Shown in pieces: positions 33,040-42,025 of a DNA stretch of 64,000 nucleotides; position 1 is the first letter of the stretch, and each line of letters opens with the position of its first letter. The position numbers and the translations under genes were made by a program. The notes beneath the pieces were generated by a model. The model made no database searches and had not been told where the DNA came from. It was given only the letters and a program-made list of their open reading frames with translations. The stretch comes from JBDWFY01 sp965275915 (GTDB lineage Bacteria; Pseudomonadota; Alphaproteobacteria; Rhizobiales; Stappiaceae). The DNA lies in assembly GCA_965275915.1 (NCBI GenBank), contig CBDHYI010000008.1, positions 248,001-312,000 of the forward strand, read 5' to 3'.

Positions 33040-34125
33040 ATGCTTTATCTTCTGGGGGAACTGTCGGATCAGGTTTCGGTTCTGAATGTGTTTCGGTACA
33101 TCACTTTCCGGACCGGCGGATCGATCATGACTGCGCTCCTGTTCGTTTTTCTTTTCGGTCCGAAAATCATCGATGCCCTGCGCATGCGGCAGGGTAAAGG
33201 TCAACCGATCCGGGAAGACGGGCCGCAGAGCCACCTCCTGACGAAAAAGGGCACGCCGACCATGGGCGGCCTGATGATTCTGTCAGGCATGATTGTCGCC
33301 ACCCTTTTGTGGGCCAATCTTAAAAACCCTTATGTCTGGGTCGTACTTCTTGTCACCGTCGGATTTGGGCTCGTCGGGTTCTATGACGACTTTCTCAAGA
33401 TTACCCAGTCGTCTCACAAGGGGTTTGGCGGAAAACTCCGGCTGGCGGTGGAGGCGGTTATTGCGGGTATAGCCGCTTATGTGGTTACCCAGCTCGACGG
33501 CACGGATCTCTCCAACGCGATCTCTTTCCCGGTCCTGAAGGATCTTGTGTTCAATCTGGGGATCTTTTTTATACCTTTTGCCATCTTGGTGATGGTCGGC
33601 GCCGGGAATGCGGTGAACCTCACGGACGGCCTTGACGGACTTGCCATCGTTCCGGTGATGATCGCCTGCGCAAGTTTTGCGCTCATTGCCTATCTTTCCG
33701 GAAATGCGGTCTTTGCCAATTACCTGCAGATTCATCATGTTCCCGGTACCGGCGAACTGGCGGTTCTTTGCGGCGCCGTTATCGGCGCGGGACTCGGTTT
33801 TCTGTGGTTTAACGCGCCGCCTGCGGCAATCTTCATGGGCGATACCGGTTCACTGGCTCTTGGCGGCATGATCGGGTCGATTGCGGTCGCAACAAAGCAT
33901 GAAATCGTTCTGGCGATCATCGGCGGTCTGTTTGTGCTTGAGGCTCTTTCGGTGATTATCCAGGTCGCCTCGTTCAAACTGACCGGCAAACGCGTATTCA
34001 AAATGGCGCCGATCCACCATCACTTCGAACATCTGGGCTGGACGGAATCCCAGGTTGTGATCCGCTTCTGGATCATTGCTGTGGTTCTGGCGCTTTTTGG
34101 TCTTGCAACGTTGAAACTGAGGTAG
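33040..34125 (+). CDS. mraY: Phospho-MurNAc-pentapeptide transferase
   Basis: This integral membrane enzyme moves phospho-MurNAc-pentapeptide onto undecaprenyl phosphate, forming lipid I. The 361-residue protein has about ten hydrophobic spans. Active-site motifs are KKGTPTMGGLM (about 69-79), FGLVGFYDDFLKI with the Asp pair, NAVNLTDGLDGLA, FMGDTGSLALGG, and PIHHHFEHLGWTE with the histidine cluster. It sits between murF and murD, 3 bp before murD. Confidence 0.97.
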   Translation: MLYLLGELSDQVSVLNVFRYITFRTGGSIMTALLFVFLFGPKIIDALRMRQGKGQPIREDGPQSHLLTKKGTPTMGGLMILSGMIVATLLWANLKNPYVWVVLLVTVGFGLVGFYDDFLKITQSSHKGFGGKLRLAVEAVIAGIAAYVVTQLDGTDLSNAISFPVLKDLVFNLGIFFIPFAILVMVGAGNAVNLTDGLDGLAIVPVMIACASFALIAYLSGNAVFANYLQIHHVPGTGELAVLCGAVIGAGLGFLWFNAPPAAIFMGDTGSLALGGMIGSIAVATKHEIVLAIIGGLFVLEALSVIIQVASFKLTGKRVFKMAPIHHHFEHLGWTESQVVIRFWIIAVVLALFGLATLKLR

Positions 34126-34128
34126 CCG

Positions 34129-35529
34129 ATGATCGCAGTCACCACTTTCAACGGCAAAAAAGTAGCGGTATTCGGCCTCGGCGGGTCGGGTCTTTCAACC
34201 GCTGCAGCCTTGAAAGCGGGCGGTGCGATCGTCTCGGCCTGGGACGACACACCGGATCGGGTCGCCGCAGCAGAGGCCGCCGGAATTCCGGTGGCGGACT
34301 TAAGTGCGGAAGACTGGTCGGCTTTTGCCGCGCTTGTCCTGTCGCCCGGGGTGCCGCTGACGCATCCCGAGCCCCATTGGACCGTGAAAAAAGCGGCTGA
34401 GGTCAATGTGGACGTCATCGGCGACATAGAATTGTTCGTGCGTGAACGGCGGCATCGTGCGCCTGAGTGTCCGTTCGTGGCGATAACAGGCACCAACGGC
34501 AAATCGACCACGACGGCACTTGTCGCGCATATCCTGGCGGAAGCCGGCCGAGACGTTCAGATGGGCGGCAATATCGGTACGCCTGTGCTTGACCTTGAGC
34601 CGCCCGGTTCTGACCGCACATATGTGGTGGAGTGTTCCTCCTATCAGATCGACCTGGCGCCGGGCCTTGATCCATCCATTGGCGTTCATCTTAATCTCAG
34701 TCCCGATCATATCGACCGGCATGGAACGGTGGAGAATTATGCCAGCGTCAAAGCGCGGCTGGTGAAACAGGCGGATAAAGCCATCATCGGTGTTGATGAT
34801 CCGCATTCCGCCGCGATTGCAAAAGATGTGAGAGGCCTCGGACGCGATCTGATTGAGGTATCCATCGGTGCGGACATTCAGGACGGCATCCGGTTTTCCG
34901 GCGACAAAATCTTCCAGGTGTCCAAAGGACGGTCGATCGAGGTTGCCAGCCTTGAAGGCACCCGCTCTTTACGCGGTCTGCACAATGCGCAAAACGCGTC
35001 GGCGGCATATGCGGTTTGCCATCTTCTGGGACTCAGGGACGAAGACATACAAACCGGCCTGATGAGTTTCCCCGGCCTGGTTCATCGCATGGAAGAAGTC
35101 GGCCGGTCCGGGCCCGTTCTCTTCATCAATGACTCAAAAGCCACCAATGCCGAAGCAACGGCGCGGGCCCTGTCGAGTTTTGAGCATATCTACTGGATCG
35201 CCGGCGGACGGGCGAAAGCAGGCGGAATCCACAGCCTGAAAGAATTTTTCCCCAGTGTGGCAAAAGCTTATCTGATCGGCGAATCGGCGGCGGAATTCGG
35301 TCAGACTTTGCAAGGGCTTGTTCCCGTTAAACAGTGCGGAACGCTTGAGAAAGCGTTGACGAGCGCTTTTAACGATGCCAATAAGGAATCCGTACAGGAG
35401 ACCGCCATTCTTCTCTCTCCTGCCTGTGCGAGTTTCGATCAGTTTAAGAGTTTTGAACAACGGGGCGATGTCTTCCGTGCCGCAGTGCATGCCCTTCTGA
35501 AGAAACCCGATGGAAGGGAGGTCGCCTGA
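34129..35529 (+). CDS. murD: UDP-MurNAc-L-Ala:D-glutamate ligase
   Basis: It adds D-glutamate as the second stem residue. The 466-residue Mur ligase has VAVFGLGGSGLSTAAALKAG in the UDP-binding domain, the P-loop ITGTNGKSTTTALVA (about 120-134), the NIGTPVLDL segment typical of MurD, LNLSPDHIDRHGTVENY, and NDSKATNAEAT plus IAGGRAKAGG in the C-terminal domain. Its TGA shares one base with the ftsW start (TGATG), suggesting coupled translation. Confidence 0.96.
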   Translation: MIAVTTFNGKKVAVFGLGGSGLSTAAALKAGGAIVSAWDDTPDRVAAAEAAGIPVADLSAEDWSAFAALVLSPGVPLTHPEPHWTVKKAAEVNVDVIGDIELFVRERRHRAPECPFVAITGTNGKSTTTALVAHILAEAGRDVQMGGNIGTPVLDLEPPGSDRTYVVECSSYQIDLAPGLDPSIGVHLNLSPDHIDRHGTVENYASVKARLVKQADKAIIGVDDPHSAAIAKDVRGLGRDLIEVSIGADIQDGIRFSGDKIFQVSKGRSIEVASLEGTRSLRGLHNAQNASAAYAVCHLLGLRDEDIQTGLMSFPGLVHRMEEVGRSGPVLFINDSKATNAEATARALSSFEHIYWIAGGRAKAGGIHSLKEFFPSVAKAYLIGESAAEFGQTLQGLVPVKQCGTLEKALTSAFNDANKESVQETAILLSPACASFDQFKSFEQRGDVFRAAVHALLKKPDGREVA

Positions 35530-36689
35530 TGCCGTCACGGACAGATCGCAGCGCGCTCGCCGACTGGCTGTGGACGGTCGACCGCTATCTCCTTGCGGGC
35601 TTCCTGATCCTGATGGTCGGCGGACTGGTTTTCTCGTTTGCTGCAAGTCCTCCGGTGGCCGAACGGCTTGGGCTTGACAGTCTGCACTTCGTAAAGCGAC
35701 AGGCCGCCTTTCTCATTCCTGCGGTGATCGTCCTTCTGGCAACATCGGCGCTTTCGCCCCGTATGATCCGCCGTGTCGCTCTGATTGTTTTTATCATTTC
35801 GTTTTTCATGATGATCTACACCCTGTTTGGCGGCATGGAGGTCAAGGGCGCGCGCCGCTGGGTATCGATCGGCGCTTTCTCCATTCAGCCCTCGGAATTC
35901 ATGAAGCCGGCATTCGTTATTCTCGTTGCCTTTCTTTTGGCTGAAAATGAACGTCGGCCCGAAGTGCCGGGCCAGCTGTTTGCTATCATTCTGTTTGCCA
36001 TGGTGGCAGCCCTTTTGGTGGCGCAGCCCGACTTCGGCCAGACAGTGCTGGTGCTGCTCGTCTGGTGTGCCTTGTTTTTCATGGTCGGCCTGTCGTGGGT
36101 GTGGATTACCGTTCTTGGCATTATGGGATTGGGCGGCATGATCGCCGCCTATCTTTTCCTGCCTCACGTAACCGGTCGCATAAACCGGTTCCTTGATCCG
36201 GAGTCCGGCGATACGTTTCAGATCGACAGGGCGCTTGAGTCGTTTGTTCACGGCGGTTGGCTGGGACGCGGCCCGGGGGAAGGAACGGTCAAACGCATCC
36301 TCCCGGACAGCCACACGGACTTTATTTTCGCCGTTGCCGCCGAAGAATTCGGAATCATCCTGTGTTTGTTTCTGGTGCTTGTCTTCGCCTTTGTGGTGCT
36401 GCGCGGTCTCAGCAAGGCAATGAGAGACCCTGATCCGTTTTCACGGCTGGCAACGTCGGGGCTGGTTGTTCTTTTCGGCATCCAGTCCAGCATCAACATG
36501 GCGGTGAACCTGAACATGATGCCGGCAAAGGGCATGACCTTGCCTTTCATCTCTTACGGCGGCTCATCTCTTTTGGCGGTGGCACTGGGTATGGGATTTG
36601 TCCTCGGGCTGACGCGCCGCCGGTATTTTCCCAATTCAAATGGCGGTCCGGTTGTGGTTCGACGCGTTCCCCGCGGGCAGTTCGCCTGA
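35529..36689 (+). CDS. ftsW: Septal peptidoglycan glycosyltransferase FtsW
   Basis: This SEDS-family membrane enzyme polymerises lipid II at the septum together with FtsI. The 386-residue protein has about ten spans. Family motifs: GARRWVSIGAFSIQPSEFMK (about 98-117), then the catalytic-loop region ESGDTFQIDRALESFVHGGW, LPDSHTDFIFAVAAEEFG, and GMTLPFISYGGSSLLAVALG near the end. The position next to ftsI, murD and murG makes FtsW rather than RodA the right call. Confidence 0.96.
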   Translation: MPSRTDRSALADWLWTVDRYLLAGFLILMVGGLVFSFAASPPVAERLGLDSLHFVKRQAAFLIPAVIVLLATSALSPRMIRRVALIVFIISFFMMIYTLFGGMEVKGARRWVSIGAFSIQPSEFMKPAFVILVAFLLAENERRPEVPGQLFAIILFAMVAALLVAQPDFGQTVLVLLVWCALFFMVGLSWVWITVLGIMGLGGMIAAYLFLPHVTGRINRFLDPESGDTFQIDRALESFVHGGWLGRGPGEGTVKRILPDSHTDFIFAVAAEEFGIILCLFLVLVFAFVVLRGLSKAMRDPDPFSRLATSGLVVLFGIQSSINMAVNLNMMPAKGMTLPFISYGGSSLLAVALGMGFVLGLTRRRYFPNSNGGPVVVRRVPRGQFA

Positions 36690-36701
36690 ACAGAGGGATA
36701 A

Positions 36702-37829
36702 ATGTCAGGAACAGTTCTTCTTACAGCCGGGGGCACCGGCGGCCACTTGTTCCCGGCACAGGCGTTGGCGGATGTGCTTCAAGAGCGCGGCTATGTCGTG
36801 GATCTTGCGACGGACAGACGCGCTGACAAATACGGCGGTGATTTTCCGGCGAGGGACACTTATCTGGTTTCCTCCGATACGATCCGCGGTAAAACTCCGG
36901 TTGCGCTTGCCCGCACCGGTTTGAAACTCCTGAAAGGATATTGGCAGGCGTCCGGTATCCTGAAGCGAACGAAACCGGCCGTGGTTGTGGGATTTGGCGG
37001 CTATCCGACATTTCCGCCGATGTTCGCGGCCCGCCGGCGCGGCATTCCGACGATCCTGCATGAAGCCAACGCCGTGATGGGACGGGCCAATCGCATGCTG
37101 GCCAAACAGGCGACAGCGGTGGCGGTTTCTTTTCCGGAAATCCTCAACAGCGAGGGGATCGGCGGCAAGCAGGTCTTTACCGGCAATCCGCTGCGGAGCG
37201 CCGTCATTGCCGCCTGTGAAACGCCTTACAAAGCACCCGGTGCGGAAGATCGGCTCAGACTCCTGATCTTCGGGGGCAGCCAGGGCGCCCGTTTCTTTTC
37301 GGAGATGATGCCTTCTGTTCTTGAGGCCTTGCCGAAAGGTCTGTGCAGCCGGATTGACCTGGTTCAGCAATGCAGGCCGGAAGACATCGACACAGCGGCA
37401 CAGGACTATGCCGCCCTGGGCATGAAGCCGGAGCTGAAAAGTTTTTTTACCGATATGCCGGACAGGATTGCCCGGGCTCACCTGGTGATCTGCCGGTCGG
37501 GGGCAACGTCGGTCAGCGAGTTGGCGGCCATCGGGCGCCCGTCCATTCTGGTGCCGCTGCCCGGAGCCATTGACCAGGATCAGAGCGCGAACGCGCGCAT
37601 TCTGGAGAGAACAGGCGGTGCCGTATTTGCGGCGCAACCGTCTATTACGCCTTCGGGATTGGCGGAAACAATCGCCGGTCTGATGACTTCGCCGGACGCC
37701 CTGGCGACCATGGCCGAGGCGGCACGCAAGGAAGGGCGGCCGGATGCAGTGACACGGTTGGCTGACCTTGTTCAGCATGTGGCAAACGGCGGACGTGTCG
37801 ATGCGTTCTTACAAGGAGTGGAAAAATGA
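36702..37829 (+). CDS. murG: UDP-GlcNAc:lipid I N-acetylglucosaminyltransferase
   Basis: It adds GlcNAc to lipid I on the inner face of the membrane to give lipid II. The 375-residue GT-B protein has AGGTGGHLFPAQALAD (about 9-24), VGFGGYPTFPPMFAARRRGI, LHEANAVMGRANR, IFGGSQGARFFSE (start of the second domain), and CRSGATSVSELAAIGRPSIL with PGAIDQDQSANA for UDP-GlcNAc binding. The start is 12 bp after ftsW. Its TGA overlaps the murC ATG by four bases. Confidence 0.97.
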   Translation: MSGTVLLTAGGTGGHLFPAQALADVLQERGYVVDLATDRRADKYGGDFPARDTYLVSSDTIRGKTPVALARTGLKLLKGYWQASGILKRTKPAVVVGFGGYPTFPPMFAARRRGIPTILHEANAVMGRANRMLAKQATAVAVSFPEILNSEGIGGKQVFTGNPLRSAVIAACETPYKAPGAEDRLRLLIFGGSQGARFFSEMMPSVLEALPKGLCSRIDLVQQCRPEDIDTAAQDYAALGMKPELKSFFTDMPDRIARAHLVICRSGATSVSELAAIGRPSILVPLPGAIDQDQSANARILERTGGAVFAAQPSITPSGLAETIAGLMTSPDALATMAEAARKEGRPDAVTRLADLVQHVANGGRVDAFLQGVEK

Positions 37830-39244
37830 AAATGCCGCAGGATATCGGACCGATCCATTTTGTCGGCATCGGCGGTATTGGCATGAGCGGTATTGCGGAG
37901 GTGCTCAATACCCTTGGGTACACGGTTCAGGGATCGGACATGGCCGAGAGCGCCAATGTTCTTCGGCTTCGTCGCAAGGGCATCGATGTCAAAATCGGTC
38001 ATGACGGCGCAAACATTGGGGATGCCGAGGTTGTTGTCGTCTCCTCCGCCATCAGGCGCGACAATCCGGAGCTTGTTGCCGCAAGAGAACAGTTGCTTCC
38101 CGTCGTGCGGCGCGCTGAAATGCTGGCCGAACTGATGCGGTTCAAGCAGGCGATTGCCGTTGGCGGCACTCACGGCAAAACCACGACAACATCCATGGTT
38201 GCCGCGCTGCTGGATGCCGGCGGGTTCGATCCCACAGTGATCAACGGAGGCATCATCAATGCCTACGGCACGAACGCCCGAATGGGCGAAGGTGAGTGGA
38301 TGGTCGTCGAAGCGGACGAATCCGACGGCACATTCGTGAAATTGCCCGCCGATATTGCGATTGTCACCAATATCGACCCTGAACATCTGGATCACTATGG
38401 CGACTTTGACGGAGTGCGCCAGGCTTTCCGGCAGTTTATTGACAACGTCCCGTTTTACGGGTTTGCCGTCATGTGCCTCGACCATCCCGAGGTGCAGGCG
38501 CTGGTCGGTCAGATTGAAGATCGGCGGATCGTCACGTATGGAACAAACCCGCAGTCCGATTTTCGCTATTCCAAAGTTCTTATGGAAGGGGGCAAGTCGC
38601 ATTTTGCCATCACGATAAGGGATCGTCGCGAGGGGACTGAGACGGTTCTTGAGGACATGGTGCTGCCCATGCCCGGACTGCACAATGTGGCCAATGCGAC
38701 GGCGGCGATTGCGCTGGCCGTTCAGCTTGGCATCGACCCGCAATCGGTTCGGGACGGACTTGCCGCCTTTAGCGGCGTCAAGCGGCGCTTCACGCATACC
38801 GGCCGCTGGAACGACGTCGATATTTTCGACGATTACGGTCATCATCCGGTTGAGATCAAAGCCGTGCTGCATGCGGCGCGCGAGGCCAGTTCGGGTAACG
38901 TGATCGCCGTAGTCCAGCCCCATCGCTACACGCGGCTGCAGAGCCTGTTCGACGATTTTTGTGCCTGCTTCAACGACGCGGACAGTGTGATCGTCGCTCC
39001 GGTTTTCGCTGCCGGAGAACAGCCGATCGCGGGATTTGACCGGGATACGCTGATATCGGGTTTAAAGGCGCGCGGTCACAGGTCCGTCTATGCGCTTGAT
39101 AACCCCGATGATCTGGCGCCGCTGGTGTCGACGCTCGCCAAATCGGGCGACTATGTGCTGTGCCTCGGTGCGGGCAACATAACTCAATGGGCTTACGCCC
39201 TGCCTGAGCAGCTTGCGGCCCTTGAAGGGGAGAAAGGGGCGTGA
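37826..39244 (+). CDS. murC: UDP-MurNAc:L-alanine ligase
   Basis: It starts the stem peptide by adding L-alanine to UDP-MurNAc. The 472-residue Mur ligase has HFVGIGGIGMSGIAEVLNTL (about 12-31), the P-loop VGGTHGKTTTTSMVA (about 112-126), EADESDGTFVKLPADIAIVT, NIDPEHLDHYGDF, and DDYGHHPVEIKAVL in the C-terminal domain. The start overlaps murG by four bases and its end overlaps murB (GTGA). Confidence 0.97.
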   Translation: MKMPQDIGPIHFVGIGGIGMSGIAEVLNTLGYTVQGSDMAESANVLRLRRKGIDVKIGHDGANIGDAEVVVVSSAIRRDNPELVAAREQLLPVVRRAEMLAELMRFKQAIAVGGTHGKTTTTSMVAALLDAGGFDPTVINGGIINAYGTNARMGEGEWMVVEADESDGTFVKLPADIAIVTNIDPEHLDHYGDFDGVRQAFRQFIDNVPFYGFAVMCLDHPEVQALVGQIEDRRIVTYGTNPQSDFRYSKVLMEGGKSHFAITIRDRREGTETVLEDMVLPMPGLHNVANATAAIALAVQLGIDPQSVRDGLAAFSGVKRRFTHTGRWNDVDIFDDYGHHPVEIKAVLHAAREASSGNVIAVVQPHRYTRLQSLFDDFCACFNDADSVIVAPVFAAGEQPIAGFDRDTLISGLKARGHRSVYALDNPDDLAPLVSTLAKSGDYVLCLGAGNITQWAYALPEQLAALEGEKGA

Positions 39245-40197
39245 GCTTTCCTGATCTGTCGGGGGAGCTTGAGGCCGTCATTGCCCGTGCACGCGGCAGA
39301 ACAATGGTCAATCAGTCGCTGGCCGGCATCACCTGGTTTCGTGTCGGCGGTCCGGCGCAACTGCTGTTCCAGCCGGCTGACGAAGAGGATCTCGCCGCGT
39401 TTGTCGGCGATCTGCCCCTGGAGATCCCCGTGACTGTTATCGGTCTTGGCTCCAACCTGCTCGTACGGGAAGGCGGTCTTCCGGGCGTCGTCATCCGACT
39501 TTCAGGCCGCGGTTTCGGCGCCGTCACTCATGAAGGCGACAACCGCTTGAGGGCCGGCGCGGCCGTCCCGGATAAAAAACTTGCCGAGGAGGCTGCCCGG
39601 CTCGGGATCGGCGGTTTTGCATTTTACACCGGCATTCCCGGCGGGATCGGCGGGGCGCTGCGGATGAATGCGGGTGCTCACGGTACGGAAACAAAGGATC
39701 GGATGGTTGAACTCAGGGCTGTCGACCGGTCCGGCGCCATCCGTGTGTTGAAAAATGCTGATCTCGGTTACGCCTACCGCCACAGCGCCGCATCGGCGGA
39801 GCTGATCTTCACCTCGGCCCTGTTTGAAGGACCGGTTGAGGATCCTGAGGCCATCCGCCGGGATATGGCAGCGGTTGTCGAACATCGCGAAAATGCGCAG
39901 CCGATCCGGGAGCGGACAGGCGGGTCGACCTTCAAAAACCCCGAGGGGCACTCCGCCTGGAAACTGGTCGATGCGGCAGGATGCCGGGGGCTGCGGGTCG
40001 GCGGTGCGCAGGTGTCGCCGATGCATTGCAATTTCCTGATCAATACCGGCGATGCCACCGCCACCGATCTTGAGCGTCTGGGTGAAACGGTCCGGGCGCG
40101 CGTTCTGGCAAACAGCGGCATCCGCCTTGAGTGGGAAATCAGGCGGATCGGCCTGTGGCCCGACGGCGTGTCCGTCCCGGAATTTCTCGGAGAATAA
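39241..40197 (+). CDS. murB: UDP-N-acetylenolpyruvoylglucosamine reductase
   Basis: This FAD enzyme reduces UDP-GlcNAc-enolpyruvate to UDP-MurNAc. The 318-residue protein has LAGITWFRVGGPAQLLFQPA, LGLGSNLLVREGGLPG-type FAD contacts (VIGLGSNLLVREGG), FYTGIPGGIGGALRMNAGAH and the catalytic serine loop RTGGSTFKNPEGHSAWKL (about 220-237). Its start is a GTG that overlaps the murC stop by four bases. ddl begins 2 bp after its TAA. Confidence 0.96.
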   Translation: MSFPDLSGELEAVIARARGRTMVNQSLAGITWFRVGGPAQLLFQPADEEDLAAFVGDLPLEIPVTVIGLGSNLLVREGGLPGVVIRLSGRGFGAVTHEGDNRLRAGAAVPDKKLAEEAARLGIGGFAFYTGIPGGIGGALRMNAGAHGTETKDRMVELRAVDRSGAIRVLKNADLGYAYRHSAASAELIFTSALFEGPVEDPEAIRRDMAAVVEHRENAQPIRERTGGSTFKNPEGHSAWKLVDAAGCRGLRVGGAQVSPMHCNFLINTGDATATDLERLGETVRARVLANSGIRLEWEIRRIGLWPDGVSVPEFLGE

Positions 40198-40199
40198 TA

Positions 40200-41126
40200 A
40201 TGACCGACAAACATGTAGCGGTTTTGATGGGTGGCTGGGTCTCCGAACGCCCTGTCAGCCTGACAACGGGCAATGAATGTGCGGATGCCCTCGAGGCGGC
40301 GGGCTACCGCGTAACGCGCATCGATGTTGATCGCAATATTGCCACCGTTCTGTCAGAACTGAGGCCGGATGTCGCCTTCAATGCCCTGCATGGTCCGTTT
40401 GGAGAAGACGGCTGTGTCCAGGGCATTCTTGAAGTGTTGGAAATCCCCTACACCCATTCCGGTGTGATGGCATCCGCGATTGCCATGAACAAGGTCAAGG
40501 CCAAGGCGGTGATGAAAGCCGCCGGCGTGCCGGTGACGACCCATAAGGTGCTGCACCGGCATGAGGCGGGGCGCGTCCATGCGATGGCACCTCCTTATGT
40601 CGTTAAGCCCATTAACGAAGGATCAAGTTTTGGTGTTCTGATTGTCGGTACGGAAAATGAGCATCCGCCGCAGGAGCTGTTCCGCGAGGACTGGGCGTAC
40701 GGCGATCTTGTGATGGCCGAAAAATATATAGCCGGCAAGGAGTTAACCTGCGCGGTTATGGGCGGGGTTGCGCTTGGCGTGATCGAAATAGTGCCTGAAG
40801 ACCACAGCTTTTACGACTATGAGGCAAAATATGAAATTGGGGGGTCAAAACACATACTTCCCGCAAAAATTTCACCGAATATTTACGAAGATGTACAGAA
40901 AATAACCTTAACAGCGCATGAATCGCTTGGATGCCGGGGCGTTACCAGGGCGGATTTCCGTTTTGATGACCGAATCGATGGCACAGGAGAGTTGATTTGC
41001 CTGGAAGTTAATACGCAGCCCGGAATGACGCCCACCTCGCTTGTTCCGGAACTCGCTGCCCACGCGGGGCACGATTTTGAGGCGTTGGTGAGTTGGATGG
41101 TGGAGGACGCGAGTTGCAATCGTTAG
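40200..41126 (+). CDS. ddl: D-alanine--D-alanine ligase
   Basis: The 308-residue ATP-grasp enzyme joins two D-alanines for MurF. HVAVLMGGWVSERPVSLTTG (about 4-23) and NALHGPFGEDGCVQGILEVL form the N-terminal domain with the conserved catalytic Glu and Ser. Later motifs are VMASAIAMNKVKAKAVMKA, YVVKPINEGSSFGVLIV, and GVTRADFRFDD plus CLEVNTQPGMTPTSLVPE with the Mg ligands Asp, Glu and Asn. The start at 40200 is two bases after murB. Confidence 0.97.
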   Translation: MTDKHVAVLMGGWVSERPVSLTTGNECADALEAAGYRVTRIDVDRNIATVLSELRPDVAFNALHGPFGEDGCVQGILEVLEIPYTHSGVMASAIAMNKVKAKAVMKAAGVPVTTHKVLHRHEAGRVHAMAPPYVVKPINEGSSFGVLIVGTENEHPPQELFREDWAYGDLVMAEKYIAGKELTCAVMGGVALGVIEIVPEDHSFYDYEAKYEIGGSKHILPAKISPNIYEDVQKITLTAHESLGCRGVTRADFRFDDRIDGTGELICLEVNTQPGMTPTSLVPELAAHAGHDFEALVSWMVEDASCNR

Positions 41127-41155
41127 GGGTTCGACATCACGACTCCAAAAGGAAT

Positions 41156-42025
41156 ATGAACCCGGCAAGCGCAAATGTCCGGGGCGGTTTTTCGCGTCTG
41201 CAGCAACGCCCGATCTGGCGGGCCGCAGGCTGGCTCGCCGACATTCCGCGCGGGACCGGTTCGGCTCTTTCTGTTGCCTTCCTCGGCCTGACGATTGCCT
41301 ACGGCGTCGCTCTGGGCGGGCAGGGGAGAATGGTCTCCGAGGCCCTGACGTCGGCGGTCGGTTTTTCCATAAAAGCCGTCAAGCTGACCGGTCAGCGTGA
41401 AACCGATGAATTCCAGATATTGGAAGCACTTGAGATCGAATCGGGATCTTCTTTGCCGCTTTTTGACGCCAGGGCGGCCAAACGGCGGCTCGGCCGTATT
41501 GCCTGGATCGAAACAGTATCGGTTCAGAAACTCTATCCCGGCACGCTGCATGTCGTGATCGAGGAAAAAACGCCGTATGCACTCTGGCAGCGCGGGCAGG
41601 TCGTCTCAATCGTCGATCGGGACGGCAATATAATTACCGACGAAATCGAAACGCGGCATGCACGGCTCCCTTTGCTGGTCGGCCACGGAGCCCAGCGTAA
41701 AGCAAAGGATATCCTTGACCATCTTGCATCGTTTCCCGGCCTGAAGGCTCAGGTGCGGGCCTCCAAATTCGTCAGCAGCCGGCGCTGGAACCTGGTTCTT
41801 CAGAATGGTGTCGTCATCCGGCTGCCGGAAAAGAACATTCTGGCGGCCTTGACCGAGCTTGAGGTGCTGGATCGGGAAAACGGACTGTTATCGCGTGACA
41901 TTACCGCGATCGATATGCGCCTTGCGGACCGGATCGTTGTGCGTTTGACAGATGGCGCTGTTGAAAGACGCGATACGACATTGAAGGCCGCCGGCGGCTC
42001 AAAGCGGAAGGAGGCGGACACATGA
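41156..42025 (+). CDS. ftsQ: Cell division protein FtsQ
   Basis: The 289-residue protein has a basic cytoplasmic N-terminus, one membrane span (TGSALSVAFLGLTIAYGVAL, about 33-52), a POTRA domain (IKAVKLTGQRETDEFQILEA) and the FtsQ beta domain (RIAWIETVSVQKLYPGTLHV, VIEEKTPYALWQRG). FtsQ holds FtsL and FtsB in the divisome. The start at 41156 has AAGGA just upstream; earlier in-frame codons lie inside ddl or lack a site. Its stop overlaps the ftsA ATG by four bases. Confidence 0.95.
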   Translation: MNPASANVRGGFSRLQQRPIWRAAGWLADIPRGTGSALSVAFLGLTIAYGVALGGQGRMVSEALTSAVGFSIKAVKLTGQRETDEFQILEALEIESGSSLPLFDARAAKRRLGRIAWIETVSVQKLYPGTLHVVIEEKTPYALWQRGQVVSIVDRDGNIITDEIETRHARLPLLVGHGAQRKAKDILDHLASFPGLKAQVRASKFVSSRRWNLVLQNGVVIRLPEKNILAALTELEVLDRENGLLSRDITAIDMRLADRIVVRLTDGAVERRDTTLKAAGGSKRKEADT